Assembly: GCA_016209015.1 (NCBI GenBank)
Contig: JACQWY010000006.1
Location: 93,678 to 157,677 of the forward strand
Direction: 5' to 3'
DNA: 64,000 bases
DNA from: Gammaproteobacteria bacterium
Lineage (GTDB): Bacteria > Pseudomonadota > Gammaproteobacteria > Ga0077536
A program made the position numbers and the translations under genes. Position 1 is the first letter of the stretch. The number at the start of each line of letters is the position of its first letter. This document shows, piece after piece, positions 56,217 through 63,808 of this stretch. The notes beneath the pieces were generated by a model. That model worked only from the letters and a program-made list of their open reading frames with translations, was not told where the DNA came from and did no database searches.

Positions 56217-57485
56217 ATGTCCGCCGATCACATCGAAGCCTGCCCGAGCTGCGACGACGATTTCGATCCCATCTCGCTCGATTGCGCCGAAGCGCTCGCG
56301 CGGGTGCTGGCCGCGACCTCGCCGGTCACCGGGACGCAGACCCTACCCTTGCGCGACGCACTCGATCGCGTGCTCGCCGCGCCCGTCGTCGCCGGCTTCG
56401 ATGTTCCGGGCGAAGCGAATTCCGCGATGGACGGTTACGCCGTACGCGCCGCGGATCTGCCGGCGGACGGCACGCTGCGCCTGCAGATCGTGGACACCTC
56501 GTTCGCCGGGCGGCCCGCGATGCGCGCGCTCGGTCCCGGCGAGACGATCCGCATCATGACCGGTGCCGTGCTGCCCGCCGGCGCGGACACCGTCGTCATG
56601 CAGGAGCACGTGACCGTCGAGGGCGATCGGATCGTCGTCGGTAGCGGGCACCGCGCCGGCCAGAACGTGCGTCTGCCGGGCGAGGACGTGCGGCGCGGCG
56701 CCACCGTCCTCGCGGCCGGCAAGCGCCTCACGCCAGCCGACCTCGGACTCGCGGCGTCGCTGAACGTCGCCGAGCTCGTCGTCCATCGCCGTCCGCGCGT
56801 CGCGTTCTTCTCGACGGGCGACGAGCTGAAACCCGTCGGCAGCACGCTCGGCCCAGGCGAAATCTACGACAGCAACCGCTATACGCTCTTCGGCATGCTC
56901 ACCCGGCTCGGCGTCGAGTGCCAGGATCTCGGCGTCGTCGGCGACGATCGCGCGGCGCTCGCCGCGGCGTTCGCGGAGGCCGCCTCGCGCGCCGATGCCG
57001 TGATCACCTCCGGCGGAGTCTCCGTCGGCGAGGCCGATTACACGCGCGACACGCTCGTCGCGCTCGGCTCGGTGGCGTTCTGGCGCGTCGCGATGAAGCC
57101 CGGCCGGCCGCTCGCGTTCGGCCACCTGAACGGTGCGCTGTTCTTCGGCCTGCCGGGGAATCCCGTGTCGGTGATGGCGACTTTCTACCAGATCGTGCAG
57201 CCGGCGCTGGAGAAGCTCGCGGGCCTCGGCGCGCCGGCGCGCGTCGTCGTCAAAGCGCGCACGACGACCGGCCTGCGCAAGCGGCCCGGTCGGGTCGACT
57301 TCCAACGCGGCCGGCTCGCCACGAATCCGCAAGGCGAGCTCTGCGTCACGCCGCTCGGCAAGCAGGGCTCGGGCGTGTTGAGCTCGATGTCCGAGGCCGA
57401 TTGTTTCGTGATTCTGCCGATGACCTCGGGCGACGTCGCGGCCGGCGAGCTCGTCGACGTGCAGCCGTTCTTCGGGCTCGTCTAG
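56217..57485 (+). CDS. moeA: Molybdopterin molybdenumtransferase
   Basis: A 422-residue MoeA that inserts molybdate into adenylylated molybdopterin. Signatures: DVPGEANSAMDGYAVRA, IRIMTGAVLPAGADTVVMQE, GEIYDSNRYTLFGML, ITSGGVSVGEADYTRDTL and FGLPGNPVSVMATFYQ. It ends the plus-strand operon, and its stop region overlaps the stop of pqqB on the other strand by 4 bases, leaving no room for a terminator. Confidence 0.97.
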   Translation: MSADHIEACPSCDDDFDPISLDCAEALARVLAATSPVTGTQTLPLRDALDRVLAAPVVAGFDVPGEANSAMDGYAVRAADLPADGTLRLQIVDTSFAGRPAMRALGPGETIRIMTGAVLPAGADTVVMQEHVTVEGDRIVVGSGHRAGQNVRLPGEDVRRGATVLAAGKRLTPADLGLAASLNVAELVVHRRPRVAFFSTGDELKPVGSTLGPGEIYDSNRYTLFGMLTRLGVECQDLGVVGDDRAALAAAFAEAASRADAVITSGGVSVGEADYTRDTLVALGSVAFWRVAMKPGRPLAFGHLNGALFFGLPGNPVSVMATFYQIVQPALEKLAGLGAPARVVVKARTTTGLRKRPGRVDFQRGRLATNPQGELCVTPLGKQGSGVLSSMSEADCFVILPMTSGDVAAGELVDVQPFFGLV

Positions 57486-58411
57486 AGCGTGACCCGCATC
57501 CCGTCGTAAGCCACTTCCCAGCCGGCCGCTTCCGCGGCGCGCCGCTCCGGCGTGTTCGCGATGAGTATGGGATTCGTGGTGTTGATGTGGATGAAGATCT
57601 TCCGCGTCACGCCGAGCGCCTCGAACGCGGCGATCGTGCCTTCCGCTCCCGAGACGCTGAGATGCCCCATGCGCCGGCCGGTCTTCACGCCGACCCCTTC
57701 CCGGATCATCTCGTCGTCCACCCACAGCGTGCCGTCGAAGAAGACGAGCGGAGCACCCTGCAGGCGCGCCGCGAGCTCCGGCGTCATTTCCGCGCAGCCC
57801 GGGATGTAGAAGAACTTCGTGTGACCTGCGAGATCGCGCACCTCGAGTGCCGCGGTGTCTTCGGGCACGGTGCCGAAGTTGTCGCCCTTGAAGGCGTCCT
57901 CGAGCCACAGCGCGACCTTGCCCGGCACCGCGAACGGCACGACCGCGAAGCCGAGTCCCGTGCCGTCCGGCCGCCGCGGCTCGAAGGCCTCGCCGAGAGG
58001 CACGGGCTCGCGCGTCACGTACTGCGGATTCAGGACGTTGAATATGGAATTCGCGCCGAGCACGCCGAGCACGCGCGGCGTCGCATAGAGCCGGAACGGC
58101 TGCGACTCGCGCAGCGTGAGCAGGCCCGTGACGTGATCGACGTCGGCATTCGTGAGCACGACGGCCTGGATCGGACTCGCGCGCAAGGCCCCGGTCGGAT
58201 GCAGCGCGGGCGTGTCGTTGATCTGCTGACGGAGATCGGGAGAGGCGTTGAACAATACCCACTGCACGCCGTCCGCACTCACCGCGATCGACGACTGCGT
58301 GCGCATCGGCGCGTCCGGGTCGCGCTCACGCGCCCGGCGGCTGTTCGGATGATTGCAGTTCCACTGCGGGTAACCGCCGCCCGCGGCGGAACCGAGGACC
58401 GTGACATGCAT
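57482..58411 (-). CDS. pqqB: PqqB-family metallo-beta-lactamase-fold protein with altered zinc-knuckle
   Basis: A 309-residue protein colinear with PqqB: LGSAAGGGYPQWNC at the N-terminus, ARTQSS-like MRTQSSIAVSADG, FNASPDLRQQI, the fold motif TNADVDHVTGLLTLRESQP and the C-terminal TGRRMGHLSVSG, FIHINTTNPIL and YDGMRVTL. PqqB is thought to hydroxylate tyrosine of the PqqA peptide. The structural CxCxxC site is replaced by C-N-H-P-N-S (residues 19-24), keeping one of three cysteines. No pqqA, C, D or E is in the window; it is the third gene of a moaD-moaE-pqqB operon. Confidence 0.88.
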   Translation of the reverse strand: MHVTVLGSAAGGGYPQWNCNHPNSRRARERDPDAPMRTQSSIAVSADGVQWVLFNASPDLRQQINDTPALHPTGALRASPIQAVVLTNADVDHVTGLLTLRESQPFRLYATPRVLGVLGANSIFNVLNPQYVTREPVPLGEAFEPRRPDGTGLGFAVVPFAVPGKVALWLEDAFKGDNFGTVPEDTAALEVRDLAGHTKFFYIPGCAEMTPELAARLQGAPLVFFDGTLWVDDEMIREGVGVKTGRRMGHLSVSGAEGTIAAFEALGVTRKIFIHINTTNPILIANTPERRAAEAAGWEVAYDGMRVTL

Positions 58412-58437
58412 GGGCGTGCCTCCCGCCTTTCGTTCGT

Positions 58438-58875
58438 CTACGTATGACCCGGCGTATTCATCTCCACCCACCGCGAGCCTTCCGGCAGGGTCTCCTTTTT
58501 CCAGAACGGCGCGCGCGACTTGAGATCTTCCATGATGAAGCGGCACGCCTCGAAGGCCTCGGCGCGATGCGCGGACCACACCGCGACGAGCACGATCGGA
58601 TCCGCCGGCGCCAGCACGCCGACGCGATGGACGACGAGCGTGTCGATGAGCGCCCAGCGTGACGCCGCCGCGGCGCAGATCGCTTCGAGGTGGCGCTCCG
58701 TCATGCCGGGGTAGTGCTCGAGCTCCATGCGCGCCACCGCGTCGCCCTCGTTCACGTCGCGCATGTGGCCGACGAACACCGCCGTCGCGCCGCACTGCGC
58801 GGCGGGCACGGGCAGCACGTGATCGGCGAGCGCACGCCAGGGATCGAAGGCCTCGCCCATGACGCGGACCGTCAT
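58438..58875 (-). CDS. moaE: Molybdopterin synthase catalytic subunit
   Basis: A 145-residue MoaE. Signatures: [56 protein letters not shown] and [14 protein letters not shown], which contains the catalytic lysine region. With MoaD thiocarboxylate it converts cyclic pyranopterin monophosphate to molybdopterin. moaD lies one base upstream, pqqB 26 bases downstream. Confidence 0.96.
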   Translation of the reverse strand: MTVRVMGEAFDPWRALADHVLPVPAAQCGATAVFVGHMRDVNEGDAVARMELEHYPGMTERHLEAICAAAASRWALIDTLVVHRVGVLAPADPIVLVAVWSAHRAEAFEACRFIMEDLKSRAPFWKKETLPEGSRWVEMNTPGHT

Positions 58876-58876
58876 C

Positions 58877-59110
58877 TCAACCGCCCGTCACCGGCGGGAA
58901 GAACGCGACCTCGTCGCCGTCGGCGACGGGCGTGTCGAGCCTGCAGTATTCGTGATTCCGGGCGCACAGCACGCGCGGCGGCAGCGCGGCCCCGCCGGCC
59001 GCCTCGCGCCACGTGTCGTGCACGGACATCGCCGCACGATGGGCGACCGCCTTGTCGCGCCAGCCCTGGGACGCGGCGAGACTCGCGAACAGTTTGACCT
59101 GGACCGTCAT
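58877..59110 (-). CDS. moaD: Molybdopterin synthase sulfur carrier subunit
   Basis: A 77-residue ubiquitin-fold protein ending in the essential VTGG tail that is thiocarboxylated. The start [15 protein letters not shown] and the end [14 protein letters not shown] are typical. It is slightly short with an unusual middle ([12 protein letters not shown]). First gene of the minus-strand moaD-moaE-pqqB operon, divergent from moaC. Confidence 0.93.
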   Translation of the reverse strand: MTVQVKLFASLAASQGWRDKAVAHRAAMSVHDTWREAAGGAALPPRVLCARNHEYCRLDTPVADGDEVAFFPPVTGG

Positions 59111-59111
59111 G

Positions 59112-59117
59112 TAGAAT
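59112..59117 (+). promoter_or_regulatory. Candidate -10 element TAGAAT for moaC
   Basis: TAGAAT begins 1 base after the end of the divergent moaD start codon and 86 bases before the moaC ATG. It gives moaC its own promoter. Confidence 0.4.
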
Positions 59118-59203
59118 GGGACTCGTCGGAATTACTTGCGTTCGGCGGAGGATACCCCGCCGCGACGCGCCGATGCCACCCTGCAAGCGGAGCGAGAAAA
59201 ACC

Positions 59204-59683
59204 ATGCCCAAACTCACGCATTTCAACGCCGCCGGTGCCGCGCACATGGTGGATGTCGGCGACAAACCCGTCACCCACCGCATCGCCCGCGCCGCGGGCA
59301 GCATTGTCATGGCGCCCGCGACGCTCGCGCTCATCCAGTCCGGCGGCCATCAGAAAGGCGATGTGCTCGGCATCGCCCGCATCGCCGGGATCATGGGCGC
59401 GAAGAAGACCGCGGACCTCATTCCCCTCGCCCACCCGATCTCGCTGACCCGCGTCGACATCGAGCTGGAAGCGGATCCGGCGGAATCCGCGGTGCACTGT
59501 CTCGCCACCGCCGAGACGCTCGGGCAGACGGGTGTGGAGATGGAGGCGCTGACCGCGGTGCAGATCGCGCTCCTGACCATCTACGACATGTGCAAGGCCG
59601 TCGATCGCGACATGACGATGCAGGATATCCGGCTGCTCGAGAAGCGCGGGGGACGATCGGGGGCATGGCGCAGGGAGGATTGA
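59204..59683 (+). CDS. moaC: Cyclic pyranopterin monophosphate synthase
   Basis: A 159-residue MoaC that, after MoaA, forms cyclic pyranopterin monophosphate. Signatures: [51 protein letters not shown] and [22 protein letters not shown]. The C-terminus [12 protein letters not shown] diverges slightly from the usual GGKSG ending. It is the last chromosomal-type gene before the integrase, so its 3' end may carry or border the attachment site. Confidence 0.96.
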   Translation: MPKLTHFNAAGAAHMVDVGDKPVTHRIARAAGSIVMAPATLALIQSGGHQKGDVLGIARIAGIMGAKKTADLIPLAHPISLTRVDIELEADPAESAVHCLATAETLGQTGVEMEALTAVQIALLTIYDMCKAVDRDMTMQDIRLLEKRGGRSGAWRRED

Positions 59684-59794
59684 ATCGCGATAAGGCGCAA
59701 TGGGTTATGTCTCTACGGGAGTAACGCTTAGCGCGGAGCAGAGAGTGGCACCTCTGCCCTCTCGCACCTTCGTCCAGGTCTCGAAATCGGTTCT

Positions 59795-59812
59795 TGTCCC
59801 AAAGCTGTCCCA
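59795..59812 (+). other. Direct repeat TGTCCCA upstream of the integrase; attachment-site candidate region
   Basis: The heptamer TGTCCCA occurs twice, 11 bases apart, directly upstream of the integrase start. With the moaC-integrase gap (59684-59826) it is the natural place for a left attachment site. The matching right site would be outside the window, so this is a candidate only. Confidence 0.35.
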
Positions 59813-59826
59813 CTGAGGGATTAGCG

Positions 59827-60810
59827 ATGGCATCTATACGGCAACGAAACGGGCGCTGGCAGGCCCGTGTGCGACGGCAAGGCTTTCCAGTCGAGACGAA
59901 GTCATTCACCAGCAAAGCAGAGGCGGAACGCTGGGCGCGCTCGATGGAAACGGAGATGGACCGGGGCGCGTACTGCAACCGGTCCGTGGCAGAGAGCATG
60001 ACGCTCGGGGACTTGCTCAAGAAGTACACAGAGGAAGTGAGTCCGAACAAGCGTGGTGGAAAGGAGGAAGTGATCCGGCTCAACGCCATGCGCCGGCACC
60101 GCATGTGCCAACTCAGTATGGCCAATCTCACAAGCAAGGCGGTTGCCGAGTACAGAGACGAGCGACAGAAGACGTGCGGCCCGAATACCATCATCCGGGA
60201 TCTCGCGATGTTGTCGTCGGCCATCAATCACGCGCGCAAGGAATGGGGTGTAATGGTCGTCAATCCAGTCGCACTCGTTCGGAAGCCGGCGACACCACAA
60301 GGCCGCGATCGTGTGCTTGACGACGAAGAGGAAACACGCCTCGTTGCGGCCCTCGCGCCGCAAGGGCGCCGGAACATCTACATGCGGCCGCTGGCCATTG
60401 TCGCTCTCGAATCAGCGATGAGACGGGGCGAGCTGCTCGCGCTGCGATGGCAAGACGTCGATCTGCATCGACGTGTAGCATTCCTTCCGCTCACGAAGAA
60501 CGGGAGAGCCCGGACCGTGCCTTTATCGCTGCGCGCCATAGCGATCCTAGAGGCAATGCCGAGAAGCATCGGCGGGCAGGTGTTTCCCATCACCTCTGCT
60601 GCAATGGAAGCAGCATTTAAAAAGGCGACCAAGAGAGCTGGGCTCCACGGCCTCCACTTCCACGATCTGCGGCACACGGCGACTACCCGGCTCGCCACGA
60701 AGCTGGACAACGTCCTGGAGTTGTCTGCGGTGACGGGGCACACCGACTTGCGGATGCTGAAGCGGTACTACCACCCGAAGGCGGAGGACTTGGCGAGGAA
60801 GATCGGCTAG
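59827..60810 (+). CDS. Tyrosine recombinase / phage-type integrase
   Basis: A 327-residue site-specific recombinase. An N-terminal arm-binding domain (MASIRQRNGRWQARVRRQGF) and a SAM-like core-binding domain precede the catalytic domain, where the active residues are in ALESAMRRGELLALRW (Arg I), FHDLRHTATTRLA (His-x-x-Arg), VTGHTDLRMLKRYYHP (His and the nucleophilic Tyr). All are intact. Base composition and codon use are less GC-biased than in moaC. It marks the left end of an integrated element. The start MASIRQ at 59827 was preferred over ATG 59794, which lies within the repeat. Confidence 0.94.
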   Translation: MASIRQRNGRWQARVRRQGFPVETKSFTSKAEAERWARSMETEMDRGAYCNRSVAESMTLGDLLKKYTEEVSPNKRGGKEEVIRLNAMRRHRMCQLSMANLTSKAVAEYRDERQKTCGPNTIIRDLAMLSSAINHARKEWGVMVVNPVALVRKPATPQGRDRVLDDEEETRLVAALAPQGRRNIYMRPLAIVALESAMRRGELLALRWQDVDLHRRVAFLPLTKNGRARTVPLSLRAIAILEAMPRSIGGQVFPITSAAMEAAFKKATKRAGLHGLHFHDLRHTATTRLATKLDNVLELSAVTGHTDLRMLKRYYHPKAEDLARKIG

Positions 60811-60833
60811 ACCGGGTGTCTGTTGAAGTACAT

Positions 60834-60973
60834 GGCGACAGGATGTCGCCGTGTCGAGGTTTCGAGGCAAGGGGCGCACTTGTCTGATGAACAACGCGAC
60901 ACGATGTCGTGTTGTTCGGTCTTTTCGGGTACGGAAGTCCTCACCGCTGCCGCACAAAGCGACAGGATGTCGC
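60834..60973. repeat. Three regularly spaced copies of a palindrome (GCGACA-NGA-TGTCGC)
   Basis: Copy 1 has 7-bp perfect arms (60834-60850). Copy 2 extends to 13-bp arms with one G-T mismatch (60889-60917). Copy 3 has 6-bp arms (60959-60973). The three-base centres are GGA, CGA and GGA. Spacing is six helical turns, so a dimeric protein would bind three sites on one face of the DNA. Confidence 0.85.
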
Positions 60974-61053
60974 GATGTGCGCCCCAACCTAGAATTCAGG
61001 TGAAATTATACGAAAAAACGGTTACAAATCGGTGATTTACGCCGCTTAAATCA

Positions 61054-61083
61054 TTGACAGCCTTATCTGGAATCCGGCACAAT
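61054..61083 (+). promoter_or_regulatory. Candidate sigma-70 promoter for the HTH gene
   Basis: A consensus -35 TTGACA (61054-61059), 18 bases and CACAAT (61078-61083). The start point would be near 61090, about 30 bases before the ATG at 61119, which is preceded by GGAGGGG. Confidence 0.6.
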
Positions 61084-61118
61084 GAGCCCACAGTTAGACG
61101 CCCATGGAGGGGCCGCCA

Positions 61119-61313
61119 ATGACAGATCGTCATGATGATCTGCTGACTGAAAACGACGTAGCAGAACTATTCCAAATTTCTCCGAGAACAGTCCGCCAGT
61201 GGCGGCGACGGGGCATGCCATCTAACGGCAGGGCGAAGCGCGCTCGACGCTATCGTCTACACGAAATCCGTTCGTGGGCGAGCCACAACGTGCGGCCGTG
61301 GGTATCACGGTGA
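61119..61313 (+). CDS. AlpA/excisionase-like helix-turn-helix protein
   Basis: A 64-residue DNA-binding protein. TENDVAELFQISPRTVRQWRRRGMPSNG is a MerR/HTH_17-type winged helix-turn-helix, followed by a basic wing (RAKRARRYRLHEIRSWA). Such small proteins control integrase genes or act as excisionases in integrated elements. GGAGGGG and a good promoter support it. Its last 64 bases lie antisense to the end of the truncated PHP gene. Confidence 0.85.
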   Translation: MTDRHDDLLTENDVAELFQISPRTVRQWRRRGMPSNGRAKRARRYRLHEIRSWASHNVRPWVSR

Positions 61314-61924
61314 AGGCCTGAGGTTCCATCCCGACAGCTACCGGCTACAGCAATCAGGCAGTTGTCCTGTGCCCAAGCGTTGTTCTTCAGCGCGGTGCCT
61401 AGTTCAGTCGGATTCAGCTTGAATTGCTTAACACCTTCCCGGTAGGCCGCCTCTTCGTCAACTAGTGCCGGGTTGTGTACTCGCCCCAAACGAACGAGGT
61501 CAACGCGTTCGCACCGGAACGTGTCGCCCTGGTAGCTAAATGTGAGTGCTGTCAAGAATCGCCGGATGGAGTCGATGTGGTCTGGATCGTGGGGAGAAAA
61601 GAGCAGGTGCAGATTAACCGCGCCGCCCTTGCTCGTCTCGATGGAAAGGCGGAACTCTACGTTCGGGAACATCAACCCGACCCCGCCGAGGTGCTCGCAT
61701 CTTTTGCGTCTCAACGTCTCAACATAGCCGTCGATACTGCAGTAGTCCGTAACGCCGATAGCACGGATCGGCGGCTCGCTCGCCTCCAGTTTGGCAAAAA
61801 AATCGTCCCACGGGGCCAGACCGCGATACTGGTCGTTTAGCGCAGTGCCCGGCGTATGGACGTGAGGATCCCAGCAATGCCAAGTCGAGCCCCGCGGATC
61901 GACCGGCACAAAATGTTGGTCCAA
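61250..61924 (-). pseudogene. Truncated TrlF-type PHP-domain ATPase gene (N-terminal fragment)
   Basis: A 224-codon frame from a TTG at 61924 (GGGGGAG upstream). The first about 205 residues match the N-terminus of TrlF-family proteins: GSTWHCWDPHVHTPGTALND (HxH metal site), AIGVTDYCSIDGYVETLRRK, FPNVEFRLSIETSKGGAVNLHLLFS and DNCLIAVAGSCRDGTSGLHRD. Family members continue with a large SMC/AAA-like ATPase and reach roughly 900 residues or more. Here the homology stops near 61310 and the last residues (RTLWLAHERISCRR) come from the antisense of the HTH gene. It is a remnant of a putative defence or repair gene. Confidence 0.75.
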
Positions 61925-62096
61925 CGCTCCCCCTTTTTATCTACAGTCGGTGGCAGACCATACGCGCGGTTCCGTGCATCGAGAACTACCCGGCGAACTG
62001 CGGCTGTCGGAAGCCGCAGCCCGTTCGTCGCCCTTCCAGACGAGTTGTGGTCCTTCATGCGAGCCGCTCGCTCGATGTCATAGAGGGGCAGCCAGC
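61925..62096. other. Gap upstream of the PHP remnant
   Basis: About 170 bases. A minus-strand frame from 62100 (MSWLPLYDIERAARMKD...) crosses it but overlaps the PHP start and has no recognisable feature, so it is not called. Confidence 0.4.
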
Positions 62097-62636
62097 TCAC
62101 TGCCCGATATGATACTTCGCGGTCAGCGCCGTGCGAACAAACTCTGCGTCGTACACCATTCCCACAGCCTGCGGCGGCTGGGCGAAGCAGACGATCGTGT
62201 TCGACGTTCGGGGCTTCTGGATCAGGAACGAGTTACCGCCCCACGTAGTCGAGCGAGCCGTTCCGGTAGTCGTCCCGCGAAAGGTGCCCACACCACCATA
62301 CGAATTCAGAGTCCCCGTCGTGCTGGCGTCCAACGTTGTTGTTGTGTGAGTCGGCGTCGTCATGACGGCCATCTGCTGCCAAGAGTTCGCGTCCACGATG
62401 ACGAAGTAGCGGAAGCCGCTGCCTAGAGTAAGCTCGGCGCTTCGAAGCAGGGTGAAATCCGTTGCTCTGTCGAAGTCCGTGTATCCGTTGCCCTTGAAAG
62501 TCACTGTGAAGGCATTCGGTCCGAGTTGCGTTTCCGAAAAGCCGCCGGTCATGCCTCGCGGCTGGTATTGAGTCGCGCATGCGGTAAGAGCTAGTGCGCC
62601 GGCAATGGCAAAATATGTGCGACTACGTGTTTTCAT
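62097..62636 (-). CDS. CC0125/CC1285-like lipoprotein
   Basis: A 179-residue lipoprotein with signal peptide (YFAIAGALALTACAT; lipobox LTAC). The sequence QYQPRGMTGGFSETQLGPNAFTVTFKGNGYT followed by LLRSAELTLGSGFRYFVIVD matches a family of small envelope lipoproteins of unknown function. Its central part is rich in threonine. The start at 62636 is supported by AAGGTG about ten bases upstream; a GTG at 62651 is also in frame. Composition is less GC-rich than in the chromosomal part. Confidence 0.82.
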   Translation of the reverse strand: MKTRSRTYFAIAGALALTACATQYQPRGMTGGFSETQLGPNAFTVTFKGNGYTDFDRATDFTLLRSAELTLGSGFRYFVIVDANSWQQMAVMTTPTHTTTTLDASTTGTLNSYGGVGTFRGTTTGTARSTTWGGNSFLIQKPRTSNTIVCFAQPPQAVGMVYDAEFVRTALTAKYHIGQ

Positions 62637-62924
62637 TTTTTTACACTTCACCTTGTTCGAAGTTGTTGTAAAGTCGCTCGGTCTCTGCGCTACCGTTGGA
62701 TGCGGCTCATCGAACTCCCACCACGAGAAGCGAGACCAACGACCGTAGTTTCTTCCAGCACTCGGACTTCATCACATCCACCATTGAGGCTAGGAATCTT
62801 CCGAGGACAAGCCGGCTCGATGTCGTGCGTTGCGAGACGCGAGGAATGTTACCGACAACGGGACACTATGCAGAGGATTTAACGGCTGCAGCCGCTGAAA
62901 AGAGCGGACGCGAACGAGGTGACT
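62637..62924. other. Divergent gap between the lipoprotein and the unknown island gene
   Basis: About 290 bases with no convincing frame. Promoters for both flanking genes should lie here, but no clear -35/-10 pair was found. The short palindrome CGGCTGCAGCCG lies near 62883. Confidence 0.5.
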
Positions 62925-63506
62925 ATGCCAAGTTTCGAAGAACTGCGCGCGAAGTTCGAAGCAGAGGACGAGCGCAACGCTGCTCGCTTGGTGGCCGCCG
63001 GTTTCGACTGGAAGGTAACGCCGCGCATTAACCACGGGATCGTTCCTCAGCACCCGCTGACCACACCTCCATATCCGTCGTTTATTCTCAAGTCCGGGCG
63101 CACCATCAAGCTGTGCGAGGTGTTCCAGTTCTATGTCTACGGGGGCGTACTAGCCGGCCTCCCTCGTGAGCAAGACTCGTCCGTCATTGAAGCCCTAGAC
63201 GTTGCGGCGCGGGTGTTTCCCAGAGAAGGATCGCAGCCCCTCGTACTGACTCCGCTACTCCATGAAGGCGTATGCGGATCCGGACCCGAGGATGACAGTT
63301 GGCTTAACCGCTGGTGCAAGCTGTCGGACGTATGTACAGTCGGACTCTTCGTGTCGGACACGCCAGCAAGGGACGAGGCGATGGACGGCTCCGCCGCGGT
63401 GGTGATCTGGTTTCAGAATGCTTACGGCGTCGGCTTCGACGCTCGGACGGTGCAACAGATCGAGGCGCTTGAGTGGGAACGGTGTGCCTCCGACTTCGAG
63501 CTGTAG
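62925..63506 (+). CDS. Island protein of unknown function
   Basis: A 193-residue soluble protein starting MPSFEELRAKFEAEDERNAARLVAAGFDW, with VFQFYVYGGVLAGLPREQD and a C-terminal half containing VVIWFQNAYGVGFDARTVQQIEALEW. I do not recognise it. GAGGTG upstream supports the ATG at 62925; a GTG at 62919 is in frame. The length, acidic character and position in an integrated element are compatible with an immunity or accessory protein, but nothing proves it. Confidence 0.65.
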   Translation: MPSFEELRAKFEAEDERNAARLVAAGFDWKVTPRINHGIVPQHPLTTPPYPSFILKSGRTIKLCEVFQFYVYGGVLAGLPREQDSSVIEALDVAARVFPREGSQPLVLTPLLHEGVCGSGPEDDSWLNRWCKLSDVCTVGLFVSDTPARDEAMDGSAAVVIWFQNAYGVGFDARTVQQIEALEWERCASDFEL

Positions 63507-63808
63507 CGGAGCGAGACACAGGGAGGGGGATAGGTGACGCCACGCGACCACTGTATAGCCGCTTAACACTCTCTCAAAAAATGGCCTTGGCCTATGAGCA
63601 ACTCTAGAGGGCGGGCCACCACCCCCCACCCCCTTGGGTCCATACCCGGGGTACCCCCGGGCCAGCCGTCCCACCACGACAGCACATCACCACCGCGCGC
63701 CAGGATGCCCCGCACAGCGACGGCAGGCAGTCCTTAAATCGTTCGGCGGCATGCACCCCGGCAGTAAACTCGGGCCTCCACTCAACGGCCCATGAAGGAG
63801 GCTAGATC
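63507..63808. other. Non-coding stretch with a C-rich tract
   Basis: About 300 bases without a supported gene. A C-rich tract with the self-complementary TACCCGGGGTA lies at 63621-63663 and gives long G-runs on the minus strand. A good ribosome binding site (AAGGAGG) at the right end belongs to the next gene. Confidence 0.6.

Larger units (their letters stand above)
60811..61118. other. Non-coding stretch with three phased palindromes and a nested inverted repeat
   Basis: About 300 bases between integrase and the HTH gene. It holds three copies of GCGACA-NGA-TGTCGC (60834-60850, 60889-60917, 60959-60973) with centres 61 and 63 bases apart. A 9-bp outer inverted repeat (GGGGCGCAC at 60871-60879 and GTGCGCCCC at 60977-60985) encloses copies 2 and 3. 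To the right the DNA becomes AT-rich and carries the HTH promoter. A 70-codon frame runs across the palindromes but looks accidental. Confidence 0.8.

Noticed and set aside
59684..59826. A tRNA gene as the integrase target after moaC
   Set aside because: No acceptor-stem pairing with a T-loop GTTCGA-type sequence could be built in the gap.
60823..61035. A 70-codon frame across the three palindromes after the integrase
   Set aside because: Its repeated residues simply reflect the palindromes; no good ribosome binding site. The DNA structure explains the sequence better.
61837..62100. An 87-codon minus-strand frame upstream of the PHP remnant
   Set aside because: It overlaps the PHP-domain start in another frame and has no recognisable feature.
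63621..63663. G-quadruplex on the minus strand in the C-rich tract
   Set aside because: G-runs are present but the loops between them are too long for a canonical quadruplex; the tract also folds as a simple hairpin.
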